This document shows, piece by piece, positions 51,935 to 61,105 of a DNA stretch of 64,000 nucleotides. The notes beneath the pieces were generated by a model. That model made no database searches. It had not been told where the DNA came from and saw only the letters and a list, made by a program, of their open reading frames with translations. Origin of the DNA: Mesorhizobium shangrilense (GTDB lineage: Bacteria > Pseudomonadota > Alphaproteobacteria > Rhizobiales > Rhizobiaceae); contig NZ_JBEWSZ010000003.1 of the NCBI RefSeq assembly GCF_040537815.1, positions 248,001-312,000 of the forward strand, written 5' to 3'. Position 1 is the stretch's first letter. Each line of letters starts with the position of its first letter. Position numbers and translations under genes: made by a program.

Positions 51935-52364
51935 GTCAGTCAACTCCTTAGGTTCATCGTTGTCAGCCGATCGCGGAACGTCCCCCGCTCTGTTCGACTG
52001 CCTCGAAGTTAACTCTATAATTTTTGTAGACTAAGAAACGGCAATCCAATTTTTTGCCCATCCGGAAAGCAGATTGCTTCCAAAATGCACATCGGCGGCG
52101 AATGCGAGCCGTCTTGTTTCCGAATGATTGAACCCTAGGAAAACGCCTTCCAGCGCCGCTGAGCAAGGGGCCGCCCGCCGGGCTCGAATGCGGCCCGGCC
52201 AAAAGAAGGTTAAAACCTTCAGAGGGGAACACCGTTCAGCCGAATGGGAGGAAACCGCTGAACGATTTTACCTGTTTGAGCTTATTTCAGGGCTTTGGCG
52301 ACGAAAAACGTTCCAAAGAAAGCGCGAAATGGCAAAAATTCGTGCTCCGCATCGCCCGCAGGCC

Positions 52365-52819
52365 TCACGAGCGCGCGGCTCCGGTTTCGAGAAGATCGGC
52401 ATAGTGGCGGCGTGCCACGTCCGGATGTGAACGCAGACGACTTTTCAGGACATTGGTGCCGACATCGCGGCAACGGGGTTGTCCGGATCGCTTGCCGGTC
52501 CGCGTGCCTCGGCCGCGAGTTCCTCCGGCAGACTGAGAAGCGGTATGGTCGTATCCGGCCGCGCGCTGAAGAAGAAAGGAACGGAAATCCGCTCGACGCC
52601 GGCAGGCGGTGTCACGACACGATGAACGGTGGCGCGCAGATAGCCATTCGAGGCCAGTTCGAGCAGTTCGCCAATGTTGACGACCAGCGTTCCGGGGAGC
52701 GGGTCCATGTTGACCCAGCCGCCATCATAGTCGACCTGTAGCCCCTTCTTGTCGTCTTGAAGCAGCAGGGTCAGGAAGCCCACATCCTTGTGCGCGCTGA
52801 GCGCTGCCGAACGGGGCAA
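52365..52819 (-). pseudogene. Isopenicillin-N-synthase-like dioxygenase fragment
   Basis: The frame reads ALSAHKDVGFLTLLLQDDKK (iron-binding HxD), VNIGELLELASNGYLRATVH (second His) and RISVPFFFSARPDTTI, typical of the C-terminal half of 2-oxoglutarate/isopenicillin-N-synthase dioxygenases. The N-terminal half is absent: the gene begins abruptly at about 52810. Near the end one base shift joins it to VLKSRLRSHPDVARRHYADL, the normal C-terminus. Truncated and frameshifted. Confidence 0.75.
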
Positions 52820-53207
52820 ACTCGTTCGCGACCATCTGCATCTCGTCGGCCTCGATCAATTCGCCAAAGCCTATCCCGCCCAATTGTCGGGCGGCATGGC
52901 GCAGCGTGCGGCGATCGCCCGCGCGCTCGTGACGAAGCCGCGCTTTCTGCTACTCGACGAGCTGCTGGGAGCCCTCGACGAGCTGACCCGGCTGCGCTTG
53001 CAGGACGAGCTTCAGCGGATCGTCCGGCACGACGGCACAACCGCCGTGCTCGTCACGCACGACGTCGATGAAGCAGTCTATCTCGGAGATCGGATCGTCA
53101 TAATGCATCCCCATCCTGGGCGGATAGCCACGATTCTGCCCGTGACCGACGCAGTGTCTCGCGATCGCTCCGATCCGAATTTCATTCGGCTTCGCGACGA
53201 CATCGGC
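52806..53207 (+). pseudogene. ABC transporter ATPase fragment (SsuB/TauB type)
   Basis: Open reading from 52788 gives VRDHLHLVGLDQFAKAYPAQ, signature LSGGMAQRAAIARAL, Walker B LLLDELLGALD (Pro replaced by Leu), H-loop VTHDVDEAVYLGD and the usual IATILPVTD tail. The Walker A half is missing because the gene starts at the junction with the dioxygenase fragment. It then fuses in frame with a DUF2130 fragment. It cannot hydrolyse ATP as it stands. Confidence 0.75.
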
Positions 53208-53996
53208 AACCAGGTGGCCGAGCAAATCAAGCTTGAGCGTGCCGAAATCGCGGTCGAGGAAGCCCGCAAGGCAAAACTGCTGCTTTCGGTAGAGCTGGAG
53301 GACAAGGATAACAAGCTTGCCGAGCTGGAGGCGATGTTGAAGGCGCGCGAGAAGCTCACCGAAGCCCAGCAGCAACAGGCGGAATTCCTGAAAAAGCAGC
53401 GTACGCTTGACGATGAAAAGCGGGAGATGGCGCTGACCATCGAAAGGAAGGGAAGGATTGGACGCCGTTCACGTGAAGGCGAGCTCCGAAGCCGAAGACG
53501 GCCTCAAAATGAAGGTTGCGGAAAAGAAGAACAGATCGCCGGCAGGGCGCTGATGGTCTCGGAAGCGTTGCCTTCCTGCGTGGAAACCTTCGATCTTGTG
53601 GCGGAGTCTATGTCGTCCATCCCAAATGTGCGATCCCGATCGCCATTATGCTTCGACAATCCATGATCGAGCTGGCGAACTCCCGCCTGGCCCAGGACGG
53701 CCAGGCTACCAAATGGAGCAGGTTTACGGCTATCTGACCGGTCCGCGGTTCCGCCGCCGCGTCGAGGCGATCGTGGAGAAATTCTCCGACATGCAGTAGG
53801 ACCTTGCCAAGGAACGCAAGGCCACGACACGCCTGTGGGCTAAGCAGGAGGCTCGAATACAAGGCGTAGTCGAGTCGACCGTCGGCATGAACTCGGCATG
53901 TATGGTGACTTGCAGGGTATCGCCGGAAAAGTGATGCAGGAGATTGAGGGGCTGGATGTGCTGGCGATTGAAGCCTCTTCGCCCGAAACCGAATAG
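53208..53996 (+). pseudogene. DUF2130 protein fragment, multiply broken
   Basis: From about 53214 the sequence turns into the coiled-coil part of a DUF2130 protein: AEQIKLERAEIAVEEARKAK, VELEDKDNKLAELEAMLKA. After several frame changes it resumes as GVYVVHPKCAIPIAIMLRQS, then MEQVYGYLTGPRFRRRVEAI and VEKFSDMQ followed by TAG, then DLAKERKATTRLWAKQEARI and a final LAIEASSPETE. A middle segment is deleted. The start of this gene has been lost by fusion to the ABC ATPase fragment. Confidence 0.75.
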
Positions 53997-54375
53997 GTGA
54001 ACCGAATAGACTGGTTGTGGACGTGAGGTGGAGAATTTTTCGGATACCGCGACGCCGAAGATTTGTGATCGGCCAAGGGACTCAGCACGTTGGTCGAATT
54101 TCAACAATGCGAAGGCATCGTGGCTGCGAAGCGCATTTTCGCCGTACACACGTCGAACGGCCTACGCTCGGTACCCCAACTACGGGGCCTATAGCCCTCA
54201 TGCCGGCTTCGAGGACTCTCCAGCATCGGCCATATTCGGATAGGCGTGAGCGAGACCGAGGCATCAGAAGGCACGCCCAAACGCTACCATGATGACGCGC
54301 CGTTGCCGAAGAGCGGTACCGTTACCTTCGTCACTATGCGGAACGCGGGGCGACCGCCGCTTCAGCCATAGGCCT
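53997..54375. other. About 380 bp without a supported gene
   Basis: A 71-codon + frame at 54028 contains Tyr/Gly/Pro-rich sequence (ARYPNYGAYSPHAGF) but lacks a start signal. Treated as decayed sequence. Confidence 0.35.
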
Positions 54376-54636
54376 TTAGATGTCATTCCCCATAGCGGAG
54401 TCGACCCCTCCCGACAAAAGCCTGACCTTTGCCAGTCTTCTACGGGCAAGCGTTCGCGCCAAAAGCTCAAAGCCGCGTCCGTAACATTCAACAATGAAAG
54501 CCAGCGTCATCAGATCGAGCAGAAAGTCATCGATCGCATGTCTGAGCGCGTCAGACCTTTCTTCAAGCTGATGCAGCAAGGTGCGCGCCTCTTCGATCGC
54601 GGCCCGGCAATCGTCTGCGTCTATTAGCGAATCCAT
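54376..54636 (-). CDS. Small helical hypothetical protein
   Basis: 86 residues from ATG 54636 (54654 also possible): DSLIDADDCRAAIEEARTLL, QLEERSDALRHAIDDFLLDL, then a basic segment. The amphipathic, acidic pattern looks like a real protein rather than noise, but no ribosome site is strong and I know no family. Confidence 0.35.
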   Translation of the reverse strand: MDSLIDADDCRAAIEEARTLLHQLEERSDALRHAIDDFLLDLMTLAFIVECYGRGFELLARTLARRRLAKVRLLSGGVDSAMGNDI

Positions 54637-54765
54637 CCTGTCAAAGATCTGCAAGCGTCCTCACTCTCCCCACACTCAGCGCATTGAACGCCGCTGGTCG
54701 GTGAGTTTTCAACGAAAGAAACATCGTCGCATCTCGCGAAAAGGCATCGCTCAGCAAAGTTCCCT

Positions 54766-54948
54766 TTGATGAAGCATGGTGCGTCAAACGACAAGCGAGA
54801 ATCCGGGCTCCCACAACTATGCACCTTGGATGACGTGGTCGAAGGCGAGATGAACCCTGTGCAGCAGCTCTCGGCCGCAAAACTCTGGTTAGATTCCATC
54901 TTTGCTTCTTTGGCTGAACCTAATGCATCCCGCCGGCTGGCGAGATGA
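54766..54948 (+). CDS. Possible small protein
   Basis: About 60 residues (from ATG 54769: KHGASNDKRESGLPQLCTL, DDVVEGEMNPVQQLSAAKLW). No clear ribosome site. It may be the remains of a larger gene; listed because the composition is protein-like. Confidence 0.25.
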   Translation: MMKHGASNDKRESGLPQLCTLDDVVEGEMNPVQQLSAAKLWLDSIFASLAEPNASRRLAR

Positions 54949-55226
54949 GCTTCACGATCGTTGATACGATCTGCTTGGCGTCCAATGTGAGTTCAGCCGG
55001 CTTTTGCGTTTATGTCGGAGCGCCGAAACCGACCGCTATGTCGGCAGCGCCGGGAGATGCCGGATTGGCTTTGGAAGCACGTATGGAAAGCCCCCCAGCC
55101 TAGCACCGAAGGTGGCATGAAGGGCCGGCCACAATGGGTGAAGGCGACCTGATCGGCCGTATCAGACACCTGCCAGGCGAACCGGACTTGCGCCACGCTT
55201 CGCTACTGGGGTTTTCTCGGCGAAAA

Positions 55227-55430
55227 CTAGCGCGCCGATTGTTTCCTGGCATAGGTGGCGACGGCGCAGAGGAAAGCCAAAGCAGCGGTGTCACACGCCG
55301 TTCGAGACGGCCCTCTTGCGAACAGTACTGCATCCGCAATCGGGAGAGTCAGGCCATGCTTTTTGGCGAAGGAGGTGAGCTCGTAAGGCTGATCGTCATC
55401 TTGATTGCGAATACCAAGTTCGTAGTCCAT
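55227..55430 (-). CDS. Small DUF3606-like protein
   Basis: 67 residues. GGGAGGAA precedes ATG 55430. The middle YELTSFAKKHGLTLPIADAV resembles the DUF3606 pattern (Y-x-x-x-x-FAKKHG-x-T-x-x-x-A), and the end LFARGPSRTACDTAALAFL is helical. DUF3606 proteins are small, common in rhizobia and of unknown function. It stands 60 bases from the broken small gene at 55490-55690 on the same strand. Confidence 0.55.
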   Translation of the reverse strand: MDYELGIRNQDDDQPYELTSFAKKHGLTLPIADAVLFARGPSRTACDTAALAFLCAVATYARKQSAR

Positions 55431-55489
55431 CGATCATTTCCTCCCAGGTTTCCGACCACCCCCTCTTTGGGTCCAAAATGATTAGCTGC

Positions 55490-55690
55490 CTATGCCAGGT
55501 TCTTGTAAAGAGCATCTTCTTCGAAAACGCCCATACCAAATAGGTCCATTGCTCGCATGGCCAACTGCTACGCTTCAGCAGTGTCTGCGCGGATACCTCT
55601 TTCTTGGCAGATCCGATCATAGATCCGCTTCAGCAACGCGAGATCGTCAGGGTAGGCTATGCCGCATGCGGATTTTTCGGAATTGGTCAT
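55490..55690 (-). pseudogene. Small conserved rhizobial protein with in-frame TAG
   Basis: GGAGGGAGCG precedes ATG 55690. The frame reads TNSEKSACGIAYPDDLALLK, RIYDRICQERGIRADTAEA, then TAG at 55568-55570, and continues in the same frame as QLAMRAMDLFGMGVFEEDAL followed by YKNLA to a second TAG. One substitution (for example CAG to TAG) splits a 66-residue protein. The N-terminal YPDDLALLKRIYDRIC resembles a family of short rhizobial proteins. Confidence 0.65.
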
Positions 55691-55994
55691 CGCTCCCTCC
55701 CTGTTTTAGCGCGGAAGCGCGACAATCGCTCTCAGCCGACCTTGTCACCGATGTAAAGAATGTACTCTCTTTTTTGGCCAAAGACATAGAAACAAATAAG
55801 GTCGCTCGAGGATTCATCGCGCCCTAGACTCCCGGATAATCTGGCACGCATGGGTCCGCTCCATTCCTCAGTGCCTCTGCGATCAGCCGGCTTTCTGCTG
55901 GCGTCGTCCAGGCATTGGTCAGCAAAACCGTCGATGTCCCGCTCAATGGCGCGTCGACCCGTTAAAAATTCCCGATCGGCAATGATCTCTCAAT

Positions 55995-56042
55995 TCTATC
56001 AGCCGCCACGATCCAGTCTCTATCAGCCGCCATGATCCAGTC
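55995..56042. repeat. 24-bp tandem repeat upstream of the MFS gene
   Basis: Two adjacent 24-base copies (55995-56018 and 56019-56042) differ at one base (CACGATCC versus CATGATCC). They lie 53 bases before the MFS start and could be operator half-sites or slippage products. Confidence 0.7.
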
Positions 56043-56094
56043 GAGATTACATGCGAGACACCGCTGCCAATAACGGAAAGCAAAGGCTCGCAAA

Positions 56095-57750
56095 ATGAGT
56101 AGGGTGGCTGGATCAAATGAAGATTTGGCTGCACCAACGACCTTTGCGCCACTCATGCAGCCGACCTTTCGTTCGATCTGGCTCGCCACGCAGGTCTCGA
56201 GCCTCGGTTGGTTGATGCAGACTGTTGCCATCAGCTGGCTGATGGCAACGATTTCGTCTTCCGATCTGATGGTTGCGCTGGTCCAGGCCTCGTCGAACCT
56301 GCCCGCTTTCATTTTGTCTGTGTTCGCCGGGGTTCTCGCTGATAATTTCAGCCGTCGCCGGGTCATGTTCGCCGGCCGCTGCCTTATGGTGATAGCCTCT
56401 GCGATGCTGACCGCTGTTGTGGCGCTGGGCTTTGTCAGTCCGTGGATGATCCTCGGCTTCAGCTTTTTGATCGCATCTGGAGGCGCTCTCAACGATCCCG
56501 CTTGGCAAGCTTCGGTTGGCGATATGGTGGATCGGCGCGATGTCCCCGCAGCCGTTACCCTGCTCTCCGTCGGCTTCAACACTGTCCGGACCGTGGGCCC
56601 GGCACTCGGCGGCATCGTGGTTGCCTCTTTTGGCCTTCTCACCGCTTTTACCGTGACCACCCTCGCCTATCTGGTACCGCTAGTCACCATATGGCGCTGC
56701 AAGTGGAAGGTTCGCTCTTCGCCTCTCCCGCGCGAGTCGATGAGAACGGCAATCTATGATGGGCTGCGCTTCACGGCGATGTCATCGGAAATAAAGGCAG
56801 CGATCGCCCGCGGAACCCTCTTTGGCCTGGCGAGCATCGCCATACTCGCGCTGCTGCCGCTGGTTGTCCGCGATCATTTGGGAGGAGGGCCGCTCGCCTA
56901 TGGCACGCTCATGGCCGGCTTTGGAACTGGCGCCGTCTTCGCCGGCATCTCCAACAGCACATTCAGACGGAGCTTGTCGCAAGAACGACTGATGAGGCTC
57001 TCCTGCGTCGCTTGCGCGGCATGCTCCCTGTCCCTGGCACTGACCTCTTCGATTACGGTGGCGGCAATCGCGCTTGCCTTGGGCGGCGCGGGTTGGGTCA
57101 CCGCCTGGTCCGGGGTTGGCATAAGCGTGCAGCTGGCGAGCCCGCGCTGGGTCGTGGGCCGCACCATCTCGATCTACTATGCTTTGATAGATGGCGGCAT
57201 CGCGGCCGGCAGCTGGTTGTGGGGCACGGTGACGCAGAACCATTCCCTGACCTTGGCGCTGGAGGGCTCCGCTGGAGCGCTGCTGCTCGTCGCTGCAGCC
57301 GGCGTGCTGTTTCCTCTCCGAGAACGTCGAGAATCTGAGCCGGATCCTTTGGAGGAATTCAACGCCCCGGCAGTCGCTCTCAATTTGAAGCCAAGAAGCG
57401 GCCCGATCTCGGTCAAGGTCGAATATCTGATACCCGAGAGAAATCTCGAGGCCTTCCTCGACCTTATGCGCGAGCGCCGGCACGTCCACAGCCGCGTCGG
57501 GGCTCGGAACTGGACGCTTCAGCGCAACCTTCAGAAGCCTATGCAATGGACAGAAACGTTCCGCACGCCGACCTGGACGGACTACCTTCGCCTCAACCAT
57601 CGTCTCACGGAAGTAGACAAGGAACTGGACGAGCGTGTCTTCCAGTTGCATGCGGGAGAGTGCCCTCCTCAAATGACGCTTTCGATTGAGCGGCCGACGA
57701 GCTCCGCCCGCAAGCCCTATCAGTCAATCCTTCACATTCCCCGTCATTGA
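56095..57750 (+). CDS. MFS exporter, MFS_3 (EntS-like) type with C-terminal antibiotic-monooxygenase-like domain
   Basis: 551 residues. About eleven or twelve membrane helices over residues 25-405, with the MFS_3 marks FRSIWLATQVSSLGWLMQ, DNFSRRRVMFAGR and NDPAWQASVGDMVDRRDVPA. Residues 430-535 form a soluble domain (VKVEYLIPERNLEAFLDLMR, RNWTLQRNLQKPMQWTETFR, LNHRLTEVDKELDE) of the kind fused to these exporters in rhizobia. The family includes enterobactin and drug exporters; the substrate is unknown. It is intact in a region full of broken genes. A 24-bp tandem repeat lies upstream. Confidence 0.87.
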   Translation: MSRVAGSNEDLAAPTTFAPLMQPTFRSIWLATQVSSLGWLMQTVAISWLMATISSSDLMVALVQASSNLPAFILSVFAGVLADNFSRRRVMFAGRCLMVIASAMLTAVVALGFVSPWMILGFSFLIASGGALNDPAWQASVGDMVDRRDVPAAVTLLSVGFNTVRTVGPALGGIVVASFGLLTAFTVTTLAYLVPLVTIWRCKWKVRSSPLPRESMRTAIYDGLRFTAMSSEIKAAIARGTLFGLASIAILALLPLVVRDHLGGGPLAYGTLMAGFGTGAVFAGISNSTFRRSLSQERLMRLSCVACAACSLSLALTSSITVAAIALALGGAGWVTAWSGVGISVQLASPRWVVGRTISIYYALIDGGIAAGSWLWGTVTQNHSLTLALEGSAGALLLVAAAGVLFPLRERRESEPDPLEEFNAPAVALNLKPRSGPISVKVEYLIPERNLEAFLDLMRERRHVHSRVGARNWTLQRNLQKPMQWTETFRTPTWTDYLRLNHRLTEVDKELDERVFQLHAGECPPQMTLSIERPTSSARKPYQSILHIPRH

Positions 57751-58245
57751 AGCCTGACCGTCACATATCTGGGCACCAGCGTTCGCTAAACGCATCGCGC
57801 TCAAATTGTTCGGGGCGGAGGCGGACCAACCACCGGGATTATTCAATGTCAGCGGCGAAGAAGAATAACAGGCTGCGAGCGCGATCGATCGGCCACACCT
57901 CGACGAGCATTGACAGCCAAACCGCCGCAAGTTGTCTATAAAACATGACTGCGAAGGACACATTCTCCGTCCGCATCGCTCAAAATCGCCGCATGGATCG
58001 TTTCTGGTCAGCTGGAGCGCTTAGCGACCTCAGTATTTGCTGCGCTCACCGAGCCAGACGGCCGGGCACAGGCAGTGGAGATGGGGTCGCGCCCAACACC
58101 ATCAAGCTCGCACGAAATCCTGTGTTCGCCATATAAAGGCGAAGACCGATTCAATCCGGCAGGACCTAGCTTCTGCAGCATGCCGGAAGGCTTGGCGGGG
58201 ATGCAAACTTTATTTGGGATGCATTTGTCGAACGTCGCGCGTCTT
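57751..58245. other. About 500 bp without a supported gene
   Basis: Short frames on both strands (57747-57941 +, 57724-57963 -) overlap each other and lack start signals. No repeats or terminator hairpins identified. Confidence 0.4.
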
Positions 58246-58347
58246 TTAAGCTACCCACCAGCTCGCGAATAGCACTGCCATGACGGTCACGACAATCCAA
58301 AACATGCATATCTGGTTGCTCCGGCTGGGGTCTTCATATTGCGACAA
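58246..58347 (-). CDS. Possible single-helix membrane peptide
   Basis: About 33 residues from TTG 58347 (AAGGGAG upstream): a polar start SQYEDPSRSN, then a hydrophobic helix ICMFWIVVTVMAVLFASWW and stop. It follows the diguanylate cyclase gene by 2 bases. Real status uncertain. Confidence 0.3.
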   Translation of the reverse strand: MSQYEDPSRSNQICMFWIVVTVMAVLFASWWVA

Positions 58348-58349
58348 TG

Positions 58350-59279
58350 CTAGCGCTCCCTTACGCACGTCCCGCCTTCATCCCGCACGATAAATCGCGC
58401 CACCAAGGCGACATGGCGGCGCTGCGGCCAGGCGAGATCACTGGCAGAAAGCGAATCCCCCGGTGAGGGAAAAAACAGCACGAATTCATCGCCGCCGATG
58501 CGGGCGAGCGTTGAGCCTTCCGGTGCTTCCTCCTCTATCCGGCGGGCGATCCTGACAAGCAGTTCATCACCGGTCCTGTGACCGTAGGTATCGTTGACGG
58601 ATTTGAACCCGTCCAGATCGATCAGCATTGCAACGAAGGGGCCGTCTGCGGTCTCGAACCGAGCGATAGCGTGTTCGAGGCCACACCTGTTGAGAAGGGC
58701 CGTCAGGTGGTCCCGCCCGGAACTGGCCTCCATTTCGGCCGCAAGCCGCTCGGCTTCATGCCTCAGGCGGCTCGCTGCGCGGAAGCGCGCTTGTCCAACA
58801 AACGAAGCTCGAACCAGGCCGCCCAGGAAGAGCAGAACGGCGAAAGCAAGAACGTACCCTTCAAAGTTGCCTTTCGCCAGCAAGCACCCCGCTGTGATGA
58901 GGAGTGGGGGTGTGATGAAGTTGGTCGCTGCCGCGGCATATCAACTGCCGTATGTAACAGCACCAGCTGAGATGCCTGCCAGAATAATCAGATGCAGAGG
59001 TGCGTGCGGTTTCGTGTATCCAACCGTAAGGACGGCAAGGAAGGACAAGGCAAACCCTGCCAGAAGAGCAAGGATGCCAAACCAGCGAAGCCGCGGCGAA
59101 ATCCCTGTCAGATCGTCCTGGCGTCCCGTTTGCTTTAGCTGGTAGCGGGCGAGTGCAAGGCGGCCGACATTTATCGCATTGACGACCAGGAACCAGATTG
59201 CGGCGCCAAAGCCGCCGCCGGAAAGGGCCTGCACCGTCAAAATAAGGCCTGATAGCATAGTGCTGATCGGCATTGACAC
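58350..59279 (-). pseudogene. Membrane-bound diguanylate cyclase (GGDEF) with in-frame TGA
   Basis: The N-terminal part (112 residues, at least three hydrophobic helices) ends at TGA 58941-58943 after AGAVTYGS. The same frame continues YAAAATNFITPPLLITAG, a further helix, then a GGDEF domain: RDHLTALLNRCGLEHAI, DLDGFKSVNDTYGHRTGDEL and ARIGGDEFVLFF. A TGG-to-TGA change would explain the stop. The intact form would make cyclic di-GMP at the membrane. A shorter protein from TTG near 58883 would hold the catalytic domain with one helix. Confidence 0.8.
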
Positions 59280-59479
59280 GAAGGGACCGGCCCTCAGATC
59301 AGCAAGCTGATCCTGACGGATTCTGGCCTGGTGCGGTGGCTCGTATGCCTCCTCTCAACATTGCCGGCTGATCATTGAGGTCTTGCCCGCGCCACGCCTT
59401 GATCCGCATCATTCCGAGCATCGCCAACGACACATGGACGCAGCGTTGCTAACGGCAGGAGTCGAGACTGTCTGTGATT

Positions 59480-60661
59480 TCATCGCCTAAGCATGGCCGA
59501 AATGCCATGGCGGACAAAGGGAAGATATTGAACAAAGCGAAGCCCCGCATGTCTTGCAAGCCGTGCCGCCAAGTGCTCTCCTGAGTAGAGTCCGACAAGT
59601 AAATTCGTAGCATTATAGAGCGGTGCAGCCGACCGGCGCAGGCAGCTTTCGTATCCGTGGAGCATGTCGGGATCGGCAATGTCGCGCCGGTCGCGATATG
59701 CCGTCAGGATTCTATGGGCGAGTTGCTTCTGGCCACTGAGGCTGATGTTAAAGCCATGCGCAGTCACCGGGTGCATACCAATGGCAGCGTCGCCGATGAG
59801 TGCGGCGCTCGGTGCCCAGAACTTGTGCGCCCACGTCGTGACCAGCGGATAGCTATGGCGGTTGCTTGCCAAGGTCATTTCTCCGAGGCGCCCTCGACAC
59901 CGGTTCGTCAATTCCCTCAGGAACAAATCGTCGTCCAAAGCAAGCAATCTATCGGCCTCGTTTAAGTGCAAAGTGAGAAGCAGCGACGACACGCCTTCCA
60001 TGAGCGGCAACATCGCTATCGTCTGACGGTGATCGAACCATTCGACTGCGATCTGGTGATGGGCGCGCTCGTGCCTCACCCGGCAAATCAGCATCGCCTT
60101 GCCGAGCCGATTGATATCGGCGCCGATGCCGAGCAGGTCGCGCGTTGCCGACAAACGCGAATCCGCCGCAACGAGAAGCCGAGCGGTCAACCGCCTGCCA
60201 TCAGAGAGCGTTATGACTGCTCCTTTATGGCTGGTTGCTGCATCGACGACCGAGTGGCCGCATATCAGCTGAGCATGATCCTGCAAGCGGATGATCTTGA
60301 ACAGGACATCGCGGATGCGACAATTTGGGACCAGAAATCCGAGTGGTTCCCCAGATCCTCTGGGAGAATCGAAGCACAGAGCGAAAGGGCTCGATCCGTT
60401 GAGCACACGCGCGCCTTGCAGTGGTGATTTGTGCGAAGCGGGGATGGCATCCCAGGCGCCGAGCTCGCGAAGGATTCTGATCGAGGCGTGGGTCAGCGCG
60501 ATCTCGCGACCGTCGAAAGCCGGATCCGCCAACCTTTCAAGGGGCTGCTGTTCAACAACTGCCACCTTCAGTTCGCTCTGCCCCAGCGACGCGGCGAAGG
60601 AAAGTCCGACCGGCCCGCCTCCGACGATAACGATGTCGAAACTGTCGTCGGAGCCGGCCAT
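59480..60661 (-). CDS. FAD-dependent ubiquinone-biosynthesis hydroxylase (UbiM-like)
   Basis: 393 residues. FAD-binding GGGPVG at 14-19, DGREIALTHASIRILRELGA, and the second FAD motif IGDAAIGMHPVTAHGFNISL. The MHPVTAHGFN variant is the one I associate with UbiM, a hydroxylase of the UbiH/F/I group used in ubiquinone synthesis in some Alpha-, Beta- and Gammaproteobacteria. Start ATG 60661 overlaps the upstream stop as TGATG, so it is coupled to the globin-like ORF. Together with fixIS nearby this hints at respiration under low oxygen. Confidence 0.8.
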   Translation of the reverse strand: MAGSDDSFDIVIVGGGPVGLSFAASLGQSELKVAVVEQQPLERLADPAFDGREIALTHASIRILRELGAWDAIPASHKSPLQGARVLNGSSPFALCFDSPRGSGEPLGFLVPNCRIRDVLFKIIRLQDHAQLICGHSVVDAATSHKGAVITLSDGRRLTARLLVAADSRLSATRDLLGIGADINRLGKAMLICRVRHERAHHQIAVEWFDHRQTIAMLPLMEGVSSLLLTLHLNEADRLLALDDDLFLRELTNRCRGRLGEMTLASNRHSYPLVTTWAHKFWAPSAALIGDAAIGMHPVTAHGFNISLSGQKQLAHRILTAYRDRRDIADPDMLHGYESCLRRSAAPLYNATNLLVGLYSGEHLAARLARHAGLRFVQYLPFVRHGISAMLRR

Positions 60662-61065
60662 CAGCGTGCCGCCATCGCGTCGGTTATCTGCGTGAGATGC
60701 AGGTGGAGTCGAGCTGCAAACCGTGGACCGATTGCGCTGGGTTCCAGTGCCCGCCGCATCGCTTCAAGCCACTGCGCATGAACGTCCGCATAAATGGGCA
60801 ACGACGGATGCAGTCTTATCAGGCACGGACGCAGCTGATCGCACCAGTCTTTGGGTCCGCCCAACCAGGCAGATAGCCAGCCGGCAAGCGAGATTCTCAC
60901 GCCGCCGGTTCCTGACCGGTGAAGCAGGGACTGCAAGATACCGTGCTTGCCAAGCTGGACGTGCTGGGTGGGGATGGTCCGTGTCAGCACCATCTCCAGC
61001 CGCTCGCGCCAGAATTGCCCCTCCAGCGCGACATCAACGACCCGAACCGGCTTGAACTCGTTCAT
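60661..61065 (-). CDS. Chimeric ORF: GH127 N-terminus fused to group II truncated-globin C-terminus
   Basis: 134 residues. Residues 1-46 read KPVRVVDVALEGQFWRERLE, then TRTIPTQHVQLGKHGILQSL, the start of GH127 beta-L-arabinofuranosidases. After about residue 47 the sequence changes to SLAGWLSAWLGGP, RLHPSLPIYADVHAQWLEAM and a final helix, the second half of a group II truncated hemoglobin (WLGGP and proximal-His RLH region). The junction (near 60925) is in frame. Neither half is a full domain, so a functional globin is doubtful, though translation would still couple to the UbiM-like gene. Confidence 0.65.
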   Translation of the reverse strand: MNEFKPVRVVDVALEGQFWRERLEMVLTRTIPTQHVQLGKHGILQSLLHRSGTGGVRISLAGWLSAWLGGPKDWCDQLRPCLIRLHPSLPIYADVHAQWLEAMRRALEPSAIGPRFAARLHLHLTQITDAMAAR

Positions 61066-61105
61066 TGGAACGCATCCGTTCCTGCAATGAAGCGCATTGG
61101 CGTGC

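Noticed and set aside
52788..53666. Chimeric 292-codon ORF as a new fusion enzyme
   Set aside because: It lacks Walker A and the start of DUF2130, and both parents match truncated known families, so a fragment fusion is more likely than a designed new protein.
54956..54971. Short palindrome GATCGT-TGAT-ACGATC
   Set aside because: Too short and not placed before any supported gene to be called regulatory.
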